A stretch of DNA of 64,000 nt, from the NCBI GenBank assembly GCA_036399775.1, contig DASWMJ010000092.1, forward strand, positions 1 to 64,000. The letters run 5' to 3'. Below are positions 49,429 through 57,845 of the stretch, one piece after another. The DNA comes from JADMIH01 sp036399775 (GTDB taxonomy: Bacteria > Chloroflexota > Chloroflexia > QHBQ01 > JADMIH01). Positions within the stretch are counted from its first letter, which is position 1. Each line of letters opens with the position of its first letter. The position numbers were made by a program, and so were the translations under genes. Under the pieces are notes generated by a model. It had not been told where the DNA came from. It saw nothing but the letters and a program-made list of their open reading frames with translations, and searched no databases.

Positions 49429-50349
49429 TCACAGGCGACCTATAAGTCTGCGAACAGGTTCTTTGAAATATTCGGCCCAATGACCTTCAAAATCAATGGT
49501 CATTAAAAGTGCGAAGACAATACGGTTTCGAATGCCCGAAGCATCGAGTAATTCAGTTCCAGCTATTGCTTTGAGTTCTTCTTCAATTAATTCAGGATAC
49601 CATTTGCCACGAAAGACATGGTCGTGATAGCCTCGAGCATAGAAATAATCTACAAGGGACGCAATGGCCCTCATTGATCGTCTAAACTGATGCGACGTGC
49701 GTCCAGATAGCGCTTCCAGCGCCGTCAAGTGCTGTGCTTTCAGAACAGCGCTAGGAGGATCTTGAGGTGGCACATTTAGACAGGAAGCAGAGCCATAATT
49801 ATATCTACATCTAATTTTCCTTTTCCGCGAGAACATGCAGAAAGTCACCCAGTCCTTCCAGTGTTCAGCCACCTTCAGACGCCAGAGGTCTGCGTCTCCG
49901 AGACGTAGTCTCAGCCAATCTTCATCTAAGCCAGCGACAGCCGCAGCGGCGGAAATCAAATTACCTTGTACAAAAATATGGTTTTCCAAATCATAATATC
50001 TTGTATATACGAGGTGATCAGAGCGCCGTTGCGTTCTGAGTACATCGTCGATATCTTTGTCGAGGAAAAAAATACTTCCTGTCGTCTTTCCGTGTAAGTT
50101 GTCAAGTAGAGAGGACCGCTGCCTCAAATATTCAAAGAAGGCCAATAAGACAGTCTTCCCTCCTCCAGTGCCGGAGATGATATCTGCACTGCTAACTTCA
50201 AACGCGATACCTGCTGGTTCACAAATAGATCTACAGATTCGGCCGTAGAAGTATCGATCGCTCTTACCCTCGACAAAAGCAAATAAACGTGTCCTAGACA
50301 TCTGCATTGCACGACGTAAGCCCGGAAATGAATGGGTCAGGCGGCTCAT
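49429..50349 (-). CDS. ariB: DUF4435 / TOPRIM-like nuclease (PARIS AriB-like)
   Basis: 306 residues. 'TRLFAFVEGKSDRYFY' (Glu27) and 'GSIFFLDKDIDDVL' (Asp97, Asp99) are the acidic Glu and DxD motifs of the TOPRIM-like DUF4435 family. 'YTRYYDLENHIF' follows at the place usual for that family. In the PARIS defence system a DUF4435 protein (AriB) is held by the ATPase AriA and released when a phage anti-restriction protein is sensed; AriB then stops growth by cutting host tRNA. The start ATGA overlaps the AAA gene stop by four bases. Assignment rests on gene pair and motifs; other AAA plus TOPRIM pairs (for example OLD/Gabija-like) are less likely because the TOPRIM is a separate DUF4435 protein. 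Confidence 0.8.
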   Translation of the reverse strand: MSRLTHSFPGLRRAMQMSRTRLFAFVEGKSDRYFYGRICRSICEPAGIAFEVSSADIISGTGGGKTVLLAFFEYLRQRSSLLDNLHGKTTGSIFFLDKDIDDVLRTQRRSDHLVYTRYYDLENHIFVQGNLISAAAAVAGLDEDWLRLRLGDADLWRLKVAEHWKDWVTFCMFSRKRKIRCRYNYGSASCLNVPPQDPPSAVLKAQHLTALEALSGRTSHQFRRSMRAIASLVDYFYARGYHDHVFRGKWYPELIEEELKAIAGTELLDASGIRNRIVFALLMTIDFEGHWAEYFKEPVRRLIGRL

Positions 50350-51527
50350 ATCCGAAAGATCCTATCATCTGGCAAGTCACCCATGACCTCAGGTGAATGG
50401 GTAGCCATGACAATCTGTGCCGACGGGTTTAGTTGCCGCATTGAATCGATGAGACGCTTCTGCCAGTCGATATGCATAGATAACTCTGGCTCATCAATGA
50501 TAATGCTATTTGGTCCTGCCATAAGTGTCTCGACAAAGATGCGCAACGCCTGTTTTTCGCCGGAGGATAGAGACGCCAAACCGATTTTCTTCTGATCAAC
50601 TGTTTCCACACTCAGGCTGGTATCGCCGAACGCGATTTTCTTATTGCCACTGAACATTTCTTGTATTAGGCTCTGAAGCTTCTCTCGTGGTGCTATTGCG
50701 TTTTCGATCCTTTTTTCAACTTCATTGATGTCACTCACAATGCTACGGACACCACCCTGCGAGTATAGTCCTTCGAATTCAGACTTAGACCCAAGTAAGT
50801 TAGGAGAACCTTGTCGATGAAGAAAACTAGACACGCGCTTGTATGCCAGATCAATATCAATCTCTTCTTCAAGTAAGGTCTGTTGGGCAGGTCTGAGAAC
50901 GGCTTTGAGTATATTTGCAAGCCCGGTTTCTTGTGCAAGTCTAACTTCTTTTAGAATATCAGCCGAGTAACGTGTCCACAGGTCCTCGAGGGATCGAGCA
51001 AAGTAGAGATCTAATTGCTCTTCTTCTAATACGTCATCCTTCTGCCGAGCTCTATAAGATGCGGAGATTGGAGACAACCCTGTTGTATAAAGTCTTGAAG
51101 TAGGGAGATATCTGTGCGCCCAGCGCGGAGGATTTCGCTTAAGTTTGGGCGTAACAGTCCAAACCAGATCTTTATTCGATATTGACTCCGCAGCATAGAT
51201 CCTCCATACGGTGTCTGAGTGCAATAAACTGTCGGCTGATGGGGCTGCATCTTCATATTGACTCTCGTCATGATCCTTGCGCTGGACTCTGTATGTGAAT
51301 ACTTGGTCATGACGAATCGAGAATATTCGTACCTCTGCGCGTTGGAACGGAACATTCCGCAAGAGTGTCCCGTCCTCTGATAGCGCTGAATGGAGGATCT
51401 TAAGCAGCGAAGTTTTGCCTGTCCCATTCAAGCCAAAATAGACATTAACATCTCGCTTCAGTTCGCACTTATAAGTCTCATCGCGACCTGCCAATCCTGT
51501 AACCGAAAATCCCACAATATGCGCCAC
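50346..51527 (-). CDS. ariA: AAA/ABC-type ATPase (PARIS AriA-like)
   Basis: 393 residues. Walker A is GLNGTGKTS (32-40). A long middle region follows, then the ABC-like signature 'LSSGEKQALRIF', Walker B 'SIIIDEPELSMH' and the switch His in 'VMATHSPEVMGDLPDDRIF', the layout of SMC/RecF-like AAA15/21 defence ATPases. GTG start with GGAGG eight bases upstream. It is translated with the DUF4435 gene. As AriA it would form the sensor complex that holds AriB until infection. Base composition is clearly lower in G+C than the flanking genes, and the pair sits between tRNA-3'-like repeats, both signs of transfer. No integrase is present. Confidence 0.82.
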   Translation of the reverse strand: MAHIVGFSVTGLAGRDETYKCELKRDVNVYFGLNGTGKTSLLKILHSALSEDGTLLRNVPFQRAEVRIFSIRHDQVFTYRVQRKDHDESQYEDAAPSADSLLHSDTVWRIYAAESISNKDLVWTVTPKLKRNPPRWAHRYLPTSRLYTTGLSPISASYRARQKDDVLEEEQLDLYFARSLEDLWTRYSADILKEVRLAQETGLANILKAVLRPAQQTLLEEEIDIDLAYKRVSSFLHRQGSPNLLGSKSEFEGLYSQGGVRSIVSDINEVEKRIENAIAPREKLQSLIQEMFSGNKKIAFGDTSLSVETVDQKKIGLASLSSGEKQALRIFVETLMAGPNSIIIDEPELSMHIDWQKRLIDSMRQLNPSAQIVMATHSPEVMGDLPDDRIFRI

Positions 51528-51635
51528 TGTCGTGTCCTCCGGCCTGCTAATTAGAACCTAAAAGATATGTTATTAGCAGCCTCATAGTTCATAAACGTTC
51601 GAAATAATTAGTCAGAGGTTCTCTAGCGCTTCTGT

Positions 51636-51675
51636 ATACTAACCTAATACTAACCTACTCCAGATAGCATTGCAA
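51636..51675 (-). promoter_or_regulatory. Possible promoter of the ATPase gene with direct repeats
   Basis: Minus strand TTGCAA (51670-51675), a 17-base spacer and TAGTAT (51647-51652). ATACTAACCT occurs twice in tandem over the -10 region (51636-51657) and may be a regulator site. Confidence 0.38.
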
Positions 51676-51800
51676 TCAGATGTTTGGGTATCAAGACTTT
51701 ACACAATAATATGCAGATCAGAAGGGATCGTTGCTGGAGCAATTCGTACTCATCGCGTTAAGTGCAATCGCTATTCTAACTGGGTGGGAGCATGTATCGC

Positions 51801-51850
51801 ATCAGTAAGTTGAGGTTTGAATCCTTGTGCCCCAGCCAATAGAATAGGCG
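51801..51850 (+). repeat. tRNA-3'-end-like repeat, right copy
   Basis: ATCAGTAAGTTGAGGTTTGA then ATCCTTGTGCCCCAGCCAAT. It matches the left copy (49180) at about 40 of 50 positions, including T-loop, acceptor strand and following AATAGGC. It lies in the same orientation. Confidence 0.65.
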
Positions 51851-51857
51851 TAAAAGT

Positions 51858-51887
51858 AGCCCGAACACCAAATCGTTCGGGCTTTTT
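51858..51887 (+). terminator. Terminator behind the right tRNA-like repeat
   Basis: AGCCCGAAC (51858-51866) pairs with GTTCGGGCT (51875-51883), then TTTTT. It holds the same position relative to its repeat as the hairpin at 49238, but with a different, compensating stem sequence. Confidence 0.8.
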
Positions 51888-51948
51888 GTTTGGCTAACTG
51901 TAGCCAATAGCACTCAGTCTCATTGCACACCGACAATCTTGCTTGCCT

Positions 51949-52401
51949 CTAATCAGTTATGCCTACCCGGCCCAGGACGACCAGCATCGTTGCCAGCATC
52001 GTGGCGACCGTCACCTCTTGTTCGCTTTCGCCATCTTGCACCGCTATAACGTCGCCGCTGCACACCACTATCGTTCGCCCGGCTCGCACGACCCGCCCTC
52101 TTGCTACGAAACGGCTCCCTTTCGCCGGGGCGAGCAAGTTGGTCTTGAACTCTATGGAGAGCACGCCCGCGCCTTCAGGCATGACGGTCAATGCAGCGTA
52201 ACCGCAGGCGCTGTCTAATATGGTGGTGATTGCCCCCGCGTGCACGAAGCCATGTTGCTGCGTAAGCTCTTCGCGAAATGGTAAGGTTATCTCAACCTGA
52301 CCTCGCTCGACGCTTGTGAGGGTCGCGCCTAGCAGGTGCATTATCTTCTGCTGCTCAAAGCTGTCGCGCACGCGAGCAACGGTTGCTTCGTCTGGTGTCA
52401 T
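51949..52401 (-). CDS. PaaI-type hotdog thioesterase
   Basis: 150 residues of the hotdog fold: 'FEQQKIMHLLGATLTSVERGQVEITLPFREELTQQHGFVHAGAITTILDSACGYAALTVMPEG'. The 'HGFVHAGAI' motif with the catalytic Asp in 'LDSACG' is that of PaaI-like acyl-CoA thioesterases. The acyl-CoA substrate is unknown. It stands alone to the right of the defence island; its composition is that of the main genome. Confidence 0.9.
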   Translation of the reverse strand: MTPDEATVARVRDSFEQQKIMHLLGATLTSVERGQVEITLPFREELTQQHGFVHAGAITTILDSACGYAALTVMPEGAGVLSIEFKTNLLAPAKGSRFVARGRVVRAGRTIVVCSGDVIAVQDGESEQEVTVATMLATMLVVLGRVGITD

Positions 52402-52440
52402 CCCTCCCCTGCCAACTCACTCTTTCTCGTGCTCTCCTCC

Positions 52441-52486
52441 TAAACCCTGATCCCTGATCCCTGGTCCCTGGTCCCTGGTCCCTAAG
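52441..52486. repeat. Heptamer array, unit TGGTCCC
   Basis: Six units: CTGATCC (twice), CTGGTCC (three times) and end pieces. It lies between the Gly-rich protein stop and the thioesterase start. Confidence 0.85.
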
Positions 52487-52488
52487 AC

Positions 52489-52815
52489 CTACGTCGTCCC
52501 GCCCCCGCTTGTCGCGCCGAGGCCGCTTGCGGTGCCGCCACCCGTGATGTCAGAGCGCCCGGCGTCGGTGCTGTTCACGTCCATGCCTGTAACGCCCGTG
52601 CCGCCTGTGAAGCCGCCCGTCCTGCCGCCGAGATCTCCACTGGCGTCACCCCTGGTACCGCCGCCGGTGACTTCTCCGAGCGTGCCTATGGCGTCGCGGG
52701 CGCTGTCGTCCAGGAAGCCGCCCTGCTGCACGTCCTCGGCGGTGAGGTCAGTATTCACGTTGATTATGTTGTCGCGGTCGGGCTGGTTCTCCATGTTGGA
52801 ATTGCTGTCGTTCAT
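52489..52815 (-). CDS. Small Gly/Thr/Asp-rich hypothetical protein
   Basis: 108 residues of low complexity: an acidic, Asn-rich N-terminus ('NDSNSNMENQPDRDN') and a C-terminal half made of Gly, Thr and Ser (GGGTRGDASGDLGGRTGG). 'INVNTDLTAEDVQQGGFLDDSARDAIGTLGEVTGG' is the only part that could fold. No family recognised. A good GGAGGTACGAGC stretch precedes the ATG, which supports it as a real gene. Probably disordered and cytoplasmic. Confidence 0.5.
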   Translation of the reverse strand: MNDSNSNMENQPDRDNIINVNTDLTAEDVQQGGFLDDSARDAIGTLGEVTGGGTRGDASGDLGGRTGGFTGGTGVTGMDVNSTDAGRSDITGGGTASGLGATSGGGTT

Positions 52816-53215
52816 GCTCGTACCTCCATATTGGCTAGGTGCTCCTTCGGTGCAAAATATGTGCCAGTGTGCCTACTTGCCCAGTCTGCCTATCCAATGC
52901 ATCAGGGCGCTGAGGTGGTCGGGAAGGGCAGCAACACGTATCGGGATACTATTGTTACTACTATTACCTATGATTGCCGCCAATTTGAACGTCCTCGGCG
53001 GGAGCAAGGGGACCTTTTTCTATGAGAAAATGCCCCTAAAGTAAGGCTCTGCCGGCGCCGAATATGCGTTATAAGTAAAGTGTAGGTTGGAGCATATTCC
53101 AGCCCACGTACCTTCATGCTGTATATATTGTCGTGATTGACCGGGTTGGTTTGTGTTCGTCCTGGTTATTTATTTGGATTTTCAATCCAGTAGTTTGTCG
53201 GAGCACACTGTTGTA
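52816..53215. other. Divergent gap before the diguanylate cyclase
   Basis: 400 bases with no gene, array or strong hairpin. A GTG at 53153 would extend the next gene by 21 codons (a hydrophobic run), but I prefer the ATG at 53216. No clear promoter. Confidence 0.45.
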
Positions 53216-55315
53216 ATGAGGTTACATAAGAAAACGGTAAGCATAGGCGGCGACCACGCGGGCAGCGTAGTCATGCATGGCGCGGGCGAACAGTTTGAAC
53301 CGGCCCGTGACATCAATCCTTCGCTTGAAATAGCGGCCCGTTCCAACCAGGAAGTACGCGATAGCGAGGAGCGCTACCGGGCGGTGGTTGAGCAGGCTTC
53401 TGAAGGTATGTACCTCGCTGACATGGACACCAAGCGTATCGTGGAGGTCAATAATGCCTGCCGGAAGTTGCTCGGCTACGACGCCGATGAAGCGCTGAAC
53501 CTGACGTTATACGACATCATCGCGCATGATACGGACAGCATAGACAATCATATGCGCCTGACAAAGATGGAGGGGCATCGCCGGGTGGGAGAGCGTCAAT
53601 ACAGGCGCAAGGATGGCACGCTGGTGGACGTTGACGTGAGCGCCAGCCTGGTAACTTACGGGAACCGGGAAGTGTTGTGCGTTGCCATCCGGGACCTGAC
53701 AGAGCGCAAACGGACGGATGTGGTCCTGCGCAGCCGCAATGAGGAACTTACCGCTGCCGCGCTGGAGCACGCCCGGCTCTATACCGCTTCGCAGAATGAA
53801 TTGGTCGCGCAAAAGCGCACCGGGGCCGACCTGAAGAAGGAACACGATTTCATCACTGCAGTTGTTGACAACGCCGGCATGCTGATAGTGGTGATTGATA
53901 AGACGGGGCGCATCGTCAGCTTCAATAATGCCTGCGAACAGACAAGTGGCTACCTGTTTGAAGAGGTCAAGGACAAATTTTTCTATGATGTGCTGCTAAC
54001 ACAGGAGGATGTCGAACGGCTCAAGAGCGTCGTTGCGGAGGTGCATCCGGGCGAGGTGTCAGGCAAGAACGAAAGTTATTGGCGCACCAAGAACGGCGAC
54101 CTGCGGCTAATCTCGTGGTCGAACACCGCGCTCGTAGATGGCGTGGGGGCTATCGAGTTCGTTGTTTCGATGGGCATAGATATTACGGAGCAGCGACTGG
54201 CGGAGGCGGCGCTACGCAAGAGCGAGCAGCGCTATCGCGCCCTTTACTCGGCTGCTGAACGCCAGGCCCGTGAGATGGCATTGCTTGATGAGGTACGCAC
54301 CGTCCTGACCCGCGAGCCGGACCCGCAGGCGGTCTTTCGCACGGTGGTCGAGGCTGTCGCCTCTACGTTCGGCTATGCGATGGTTAGCCTCTACCTGAGT
54401 GATGGCGATAAGCTGGTATTGCAGCACCAGGTGGGCTACGCCCACGTGATAGATCGAGTCCCGCTGTCAAAGGGGATAATGGGTATAGTGGCCCGCACAG
54501 GCAAGCCTAAGCTGGTAGAACGGGTGGAAGGCGATCCCGCCTATATTGACGCCACAGATGGCATGACCTCCCAGGTGTGCGTGCCTATATTCGACCAGGA
54601 CGCTGTAGTGGGCGTGCTGAACGTGGAGAGCACCACCGGCCTGAAGGTTTCCGGGGCCGACCTCAGCATGATGATGGCCCTCAGCGAGCATATCAATATA
54701 GCCATAGGGCGCGCTCGCCTGTACACTGAGGTGCGAGAGCTGGCGGTCCGCGACGGCCTGACGGGTATATACAACCGCCGCGAAATGGAGCGCCTGCTCA
54801 AGGAAGAAGTCGCGCGGCACGACCGCTATGGCGGCGCTGTTGCCCTTATCCTGCTTGACATTGACCACTTCAAATCGGTCAACGACACCTACGGCCACCC
54901 GGTAGGCGATCTTGTGCTCCAGTGGCTGGCGCACTTATTGCGTGACAATATACGCTCCGTTGACCGCCTGGCGCGGTACGGCGGCGAAGAATTGGCTATC
55001 ATCCTGCCTGAGACCCCTGCGAAGAATGCGCTACACCTCGCCCATACGCTGAGGCGGTTGGTCGCGTCGCAGCCGTTCACGTTCCAGCAAACTGACGAAC
55101 AGGTAGCGCAGATACGCATCACCATAAGCCTGGGCGTGGCCGGTATCCCCTGTAACGCTCATTCAGAAGAGACCCTCATCGCCACCGCCGACTCGGCCCT
55201 TTATGAAGCTAAACGCCAGGGCCGCAACCGGGCCATCCAATTCCAGGACATCCCTCGCGCACAGCCCATTCCTTCAGCCCTCCCCAAGAATCGGAGGCTA
55301 GAAGTCAGCAGTTAG
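53216..55315 (+). CDS. PAS-PAS-GAF-GGDEF diguanylate cyclase
   Basis: 699 residues from the ATG at 53216. Two PAS domains (about 45-165, 'YRAVVEQASEGMYLADMDTKRIVEVNNACRKLLGYDADE'; and 210-335, 'ITAVVDNAGMLIVVIDKTGRIVSFNNACEQTSGY') are followed by a GAF domain (about 365-520) and a C-terminal GGDEF domain. The active site is GGEEL (589-593), with an intact RxxD inhibitory site (RSVD) five residues before, so it should make cyclic di-GMP and be feedback-inhibited. No membrane helix is visible, so it senses inside the cell; PAS and GAF ligands are unknown. A perfect hairpin terminator follows 60 bases on. Confidence 0.92.
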   Translation: MRLHKKTVSIGGDHAGSVVMHGAGEQFEPARDINPSLEIAARSNQEVRDSEERYRAVVEQASEGMYLADMDTKRIVEVNNACRKLLGYDADEALNLTLYDIIAHDTDSIDNHMRLTKMEGHRRVGERQYRRKDGTLVDVDVSASLVTYGNREVLCVAIRDLTERKRTDVVLRSRNEELTAAALEHARLYTASQNELVAQKRTGADLKKEHDFITAVVDNAGMLIVVIDKTGRIVSFNNACEQTSGYLFEEVKDKFFYDVLLTQEDVERLKSVVAEVHPGEVSGKNESYWRTKNGDLRLISWSNTALVDGVGAIEFVVSMGIDITEQRLAEAALRKSEQRYRALYSAAERQAREMALLDEVRTVLTREPDPQAVFRTVVEAVASTFGYAMVSLYLSDGDKLVLQHQVGYAHVIDRVPLSKGIMGIVARTGKPKLVERVEGDPAYIDATDGMTSQVCVPIFDQDAVVGVLNVESTTGLKVSGADLSMMMALSEHINIAIGRARLYTEVRELAVRDGLTGIYNRREMERLLKEEVARHDRYGGAVALILLDIDHFKSVNDTYGHPVGDLVLQWLAHLLRDNIRSVDRLARYGGEELAIILPETPAKNALHLAHTLRRLVASQPFTFQQTDEQVAQIRITISLGVAGIPCNAHSEETLIATADSALYEAKRQGRNRAIQFQDIPRAQPIPSALPKNRRLEVSS

Positions 55316-55656
55316 ACCCCAGAAGCTGATTTCTATCTTCTACCAAGCAATCGTAAATGTTCAGAAGGGGACTTTCAACAAATAAGAAAGGCTCCTTTCT
55401 TATTTGTTGAACCTGCGATTCTACGTCTGCCAGGCGTAGATCTTAAACTCTTGATGCCTCATGTTACCGAAGCAATGCTCTACCCCAAGTCTGAACCCTT
55501 ATAGGCACTCAAGTGCTGGACAAGGCCCATGACTCGCTGTAGAATCAGGGGTAGAAAGTGTACCCTTTTGAGCGGACGGCGCGTATAACTACTGTACGCA
55601 TATCAGATGTGCCCATTCCACAGATTTGCCCACGTTATATAAGAGGAGAACGAGCG
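55316..55656. other. Gap between the cyclase and the lipoprotein gene
   Basis: 341 bases. A terminator lies at 55375-55410; beyond it nothing clear apart from GAGGAG before 55657. Confidence 0.5.
55375..55410 (+). terminator. Terminator of the diguanylate cyclase gene
   Basis: TCAACAAATAAGAAAGG (55375-55391) pairs perfectly with its inverse (55394-55410). The tight loop probably opens by one or two pairs. Confidence 0.75.
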
Positions 55657-56979
55657 ATGATTAAGCGAGCGCGATTAACGTTGCCTATGGCTATGCTGCT
55701 TGTGTTGTCGGCGGTTATGAGCGCATGCTCTGCCGGGCAGCAGGTGACGGCGGCTGACGTTATAACCAATATGCGCGAGACGGCGAAGACCACCCAATCG
55801 GCGCAGGCCTCGGTGGACCTCACCCTTGACATCAACAAGGACGGCCTCAAGACCCTCACCGAAGGGATGATGCCCGGCCAGGCAGGTGGTAAAGCAGGCA
55901 TGGATTGGTCCGCCAGGCTACCCGACTCCGTTTCCGCGAGCCTGAACGTCTGGAAGCAGTCGCCCGATAAACTGCGGGTGGAAGTGGCGAATGCCTCCAT
56001 ACCGGAAGCAAATGGCGCGATTTTCGTGTATGACGGCCAGAAATTCTATGCCTACGACAAGGCCCGCAATACCGTCTACACAGGCACGCCCGACAAGATG
56101 GCGGACAGGGTGCCGGGCGAGATAACCGCGCTCCTGCAAAGCGGGGACTTCGACAAGGAGCTTGACAAGGTCATCTCGGCCACAGACGTAAAGTTGGCGG
56201 GCGAAGAGAAGGTAGCAGGCTCCGATGCTTATAAGCTGGATCTCACTCCCAAGCCCGACGCCGCCGAATTGCTCGGCCTGCCCGATGCGGTGAAGATGCA
56301 GGCGGGCGTGCTCATCAAGGATGCGAAGGCCACCCTGTGGGTAGACAAGACGCGCTGGGTGCCCCTCAAGCTGACCATCGAGCACCCAAACATGGGCAAG
56401 TTCACCTACGAGGTGAAGAGCGTCGAGTTGAACAAGCCGGTTGACGCCTCGAAGTTCGTCTTGCAGGTGCCGCCAGGCGCGAAGCCCGTTGACCTGGACG
56501 CCATGCACGACCAGATGAAGCCCAAGTCTATGACCATCACCGAGGCCCGCGATGCCGCGACAAAGGAGGGCTGGAAGCTCCTTGAGCCGACCTATCTGCC
56601 CGACAACGCAACGCTGGTGGGCGTCACGAACCTGTTTGTGAGTAAGGGCAGCGACCCTACGACGGGGACCGGACAGGCTGAGGTAGGCGTGCCCACGTAT
56701 ACCTTCAACTATTCGTCCTCCAAGCTGGACTTTTCCATCACGCAAGCTAAGGTCGAAATCGAGAAGGGGTTGGGCGACGACTTCAGCGGCGTGAATGGCG
56801 AGGGCACGGGCGCGCACAAGGAAGTGACGGTGCGCGGCGTGCAGGCAATCGCGTTCTCGCCGGACGGAGCGAACTGGACCTCCCTAATATGGCAGGAGAA
56901 GGATAGCGGCGTGTGGGTGGCAATACGCGGCAAGCTATCCCTCGATGAGACGCTCAAGTTGGCGGAAGGACTCAAGTAA
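55657..56979 (+). CDS. LolA-like outer-surface lipoprotein
   Basis: 440 residues from the ATG at 55657 (GAGGAGAACGAGCG upstream). The lipobox MSAC puts the lipid on Cys24. Residues about 35-300 form a LolA/LppX-like beta fold ('DVITNMRETAKTTQSAQASVDLTLDI', 'FYAYDKARNTVYTGTPDKMADRVPGEITALL', 'LWVDKTRWVPLKLTIEHPNMGKFTYEVKSVELNKPVDASKF'). The last 110 residues resemble DUF4367 ('ARDAATKEGWKLLEPTYLPDNATLVGV'). It is followed across a heptamer array by a MacB/LolD-type ATPase and permease, so it may be the lipid- or peptide-handling outer partner of that transporter; this is inference. Confidence 0.8.
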   Translation: MIKRARLTLPMAMLLVLSAVMSACSAGQQVTAADVITNMRETAKTTQSAQASVDLTLDINKDGLKTLTEGMMPGQAGGKAGMDWSARLPDSVSASLNVWKQSPDKLRVEVANASIPEANGAIFVYDGQKFYAYDKARNTVYTGTPDKMADRVPGEITALLQSGDFDKELDKVISATDVKLAGEEKVAGSDAYKLDLTPKPDAAELLGLPDAVKMQAGVLIKDAKATLWVDKTRWVPLKLTIEHPNMGKFTYEVKSVELNKPVDASKFVLQVPPGAKPVDLDAMHDQMKPKSMTITEARDAATKEGWKLLEPTYLPDNATLVGVTNLFVSKGSDPTTGTGQAEVGVPTYTFNYSSSKLDFSITQAKVEIEKGLGDDFSGVNGEGTGAHKEVTVRGVQAIAFSPDGANWTSLIWQEKDSGVWVAIRGKLSLDETLKLAEGLK

Positions 56980-57074
56980 TTTTAGATTTTGGATTTTAGA
57001 TTATGAGTCTCTGCTCACCACTTCATACTTCAATCTAAAATCTAAAATCTAAAATCGAAAATCGAAAATCTAAA
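56978..57074. repeat. Inverted heptamer arrays abutting the ABC ATPase start
   Basis: The left arm is 56980-57003 (TTTTAGATTTTGGATTTTAG). The right arm is 57032-57074 (CAATCTAAAATCTAAAATCT...AAATCGAAAATCTAAA) and runs directly into the ATG. There is no ribosome binding site. Confidence 0.92.
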
Positions 57075-57782
57075 ATGATGGATCAAGCTCTAATCAGATT
57101 GGTGGGCCTCACCCGGCAGTACCGGATGGGGCCTACTATCGTATCGGCTGTGGCGGGGGTGGACCTGGAGATAGCGCGTGGGGAGGCGGTGGCGTTGGTC
57201 GGCCCCTCGGGGTCGGGCAAGTCTACCCTGCTGAACCTGGTGGGCGGGCTGGACAGGCCGACCTCCGGCGAGATATGGGTTGACGGGGAGAACATCGCCC
57301 GCGCCTCGGCCCGCCGCCTGGTGGAGCACCGCAAGCGCCGCATCGGCTTCGTCTTCCAGAGCTTCAACCTCCTGCCATACCGCACCGCCCTCGAAAATGT
57401 CGAAGTGCCGTTGATGCTGTCTGACCTGTCGCGTGGGGCAAGGCGACAACGGGCGCGAGAACTGTTGGAGCAGGTCGGCCTGGGTGCGCGGACGGGACAC
57501 AGGCCGTCGCAGCTATCGGGTGGCGAGCAGCAGCGCGTAGCAATCGCCCGCGCCCTCGCCAACAAACCGAGCATACTGCTGGCCGACGAGCCGACCGGCA
57601 ACCTCGACAGCGCGACAGGCACGGAGGTCATGCACCTCCTCTGCGACCTCAACGCCGATGGCCTGACCCTCATCCTCGTCACCCACGACATGGCGGTAGC
57701 CGCTTACGCCCACAAAATGGTACGCTTGCGAGACGGCCAAATAGTAGCTATTGAGGAAGCCGCAAGCGCAGGCACGCAATAA
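57075..57782 (+). CDS. ABC transporter ATPase (MacB/LolD type)
   Basis: 235 residues. Walker A GPSGSGKST, Q-loop 'FVFQSFNLLPYRTALENV', signature 'LSGGEQQRVAIARAL', Walker B 'ILLADEPTGNLDS' and the switch His 'VTHDMAVAAY' are complete. The LolD/MacB group drives mechanotransmission across the membrane, moving lipoproteins, peptides or drugs without classical channel import. The partner FtsX-like permease is next. The first codon could be either of two ATGs (ATGATG); the real leader is a heptamer array. Confidence 0.94.
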   Translation: MMDQALIRLVGLTRQYRMGPTIVSAVAGVDLEIARGEAVALVGPSGSGKSTLLNLVGGLDRPTSGEIWVDGENIARASARRLVEHRKRRIGFVFQSFNLLPYRTALENVEVPLMLSDLSRGARRQRARELLEQVGLGARTGHRPSQLSGGEQQRVAIARALANKPSILLADEPTGNLDSATGTEVMHLLCDLNADGLTLILVTHDMAVAAYAHKMVRLRDGQIVAIEEAASAGTQ

Positions 57783-57810
57783 GCTCACTCCAGAGATACT
57801 TTTTACCGAC

Positions 57811-57845
57811 AATCTAAAATCCAAAATCGAAAATCAAAAATCAAA
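57811..57845. repeat. Degenerate heptamer array abutting the permease start
   Basis: CAATCTAAAATCCAAAATCG, then AAAATCA units, ending at the ATG (57846). One-armed; no inverse copy in the 60-base gap. Confidence 0.85.

Larger units (their letters stand above)
51528..51948. other. Right flank of the defence island
   Basis: 421 bases, no gene. It holds a possible ariA promoter, a short direct repeat, the right tRNA-3'-like repeat and a strong plus-strand terminator. Confidence 0.6.
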
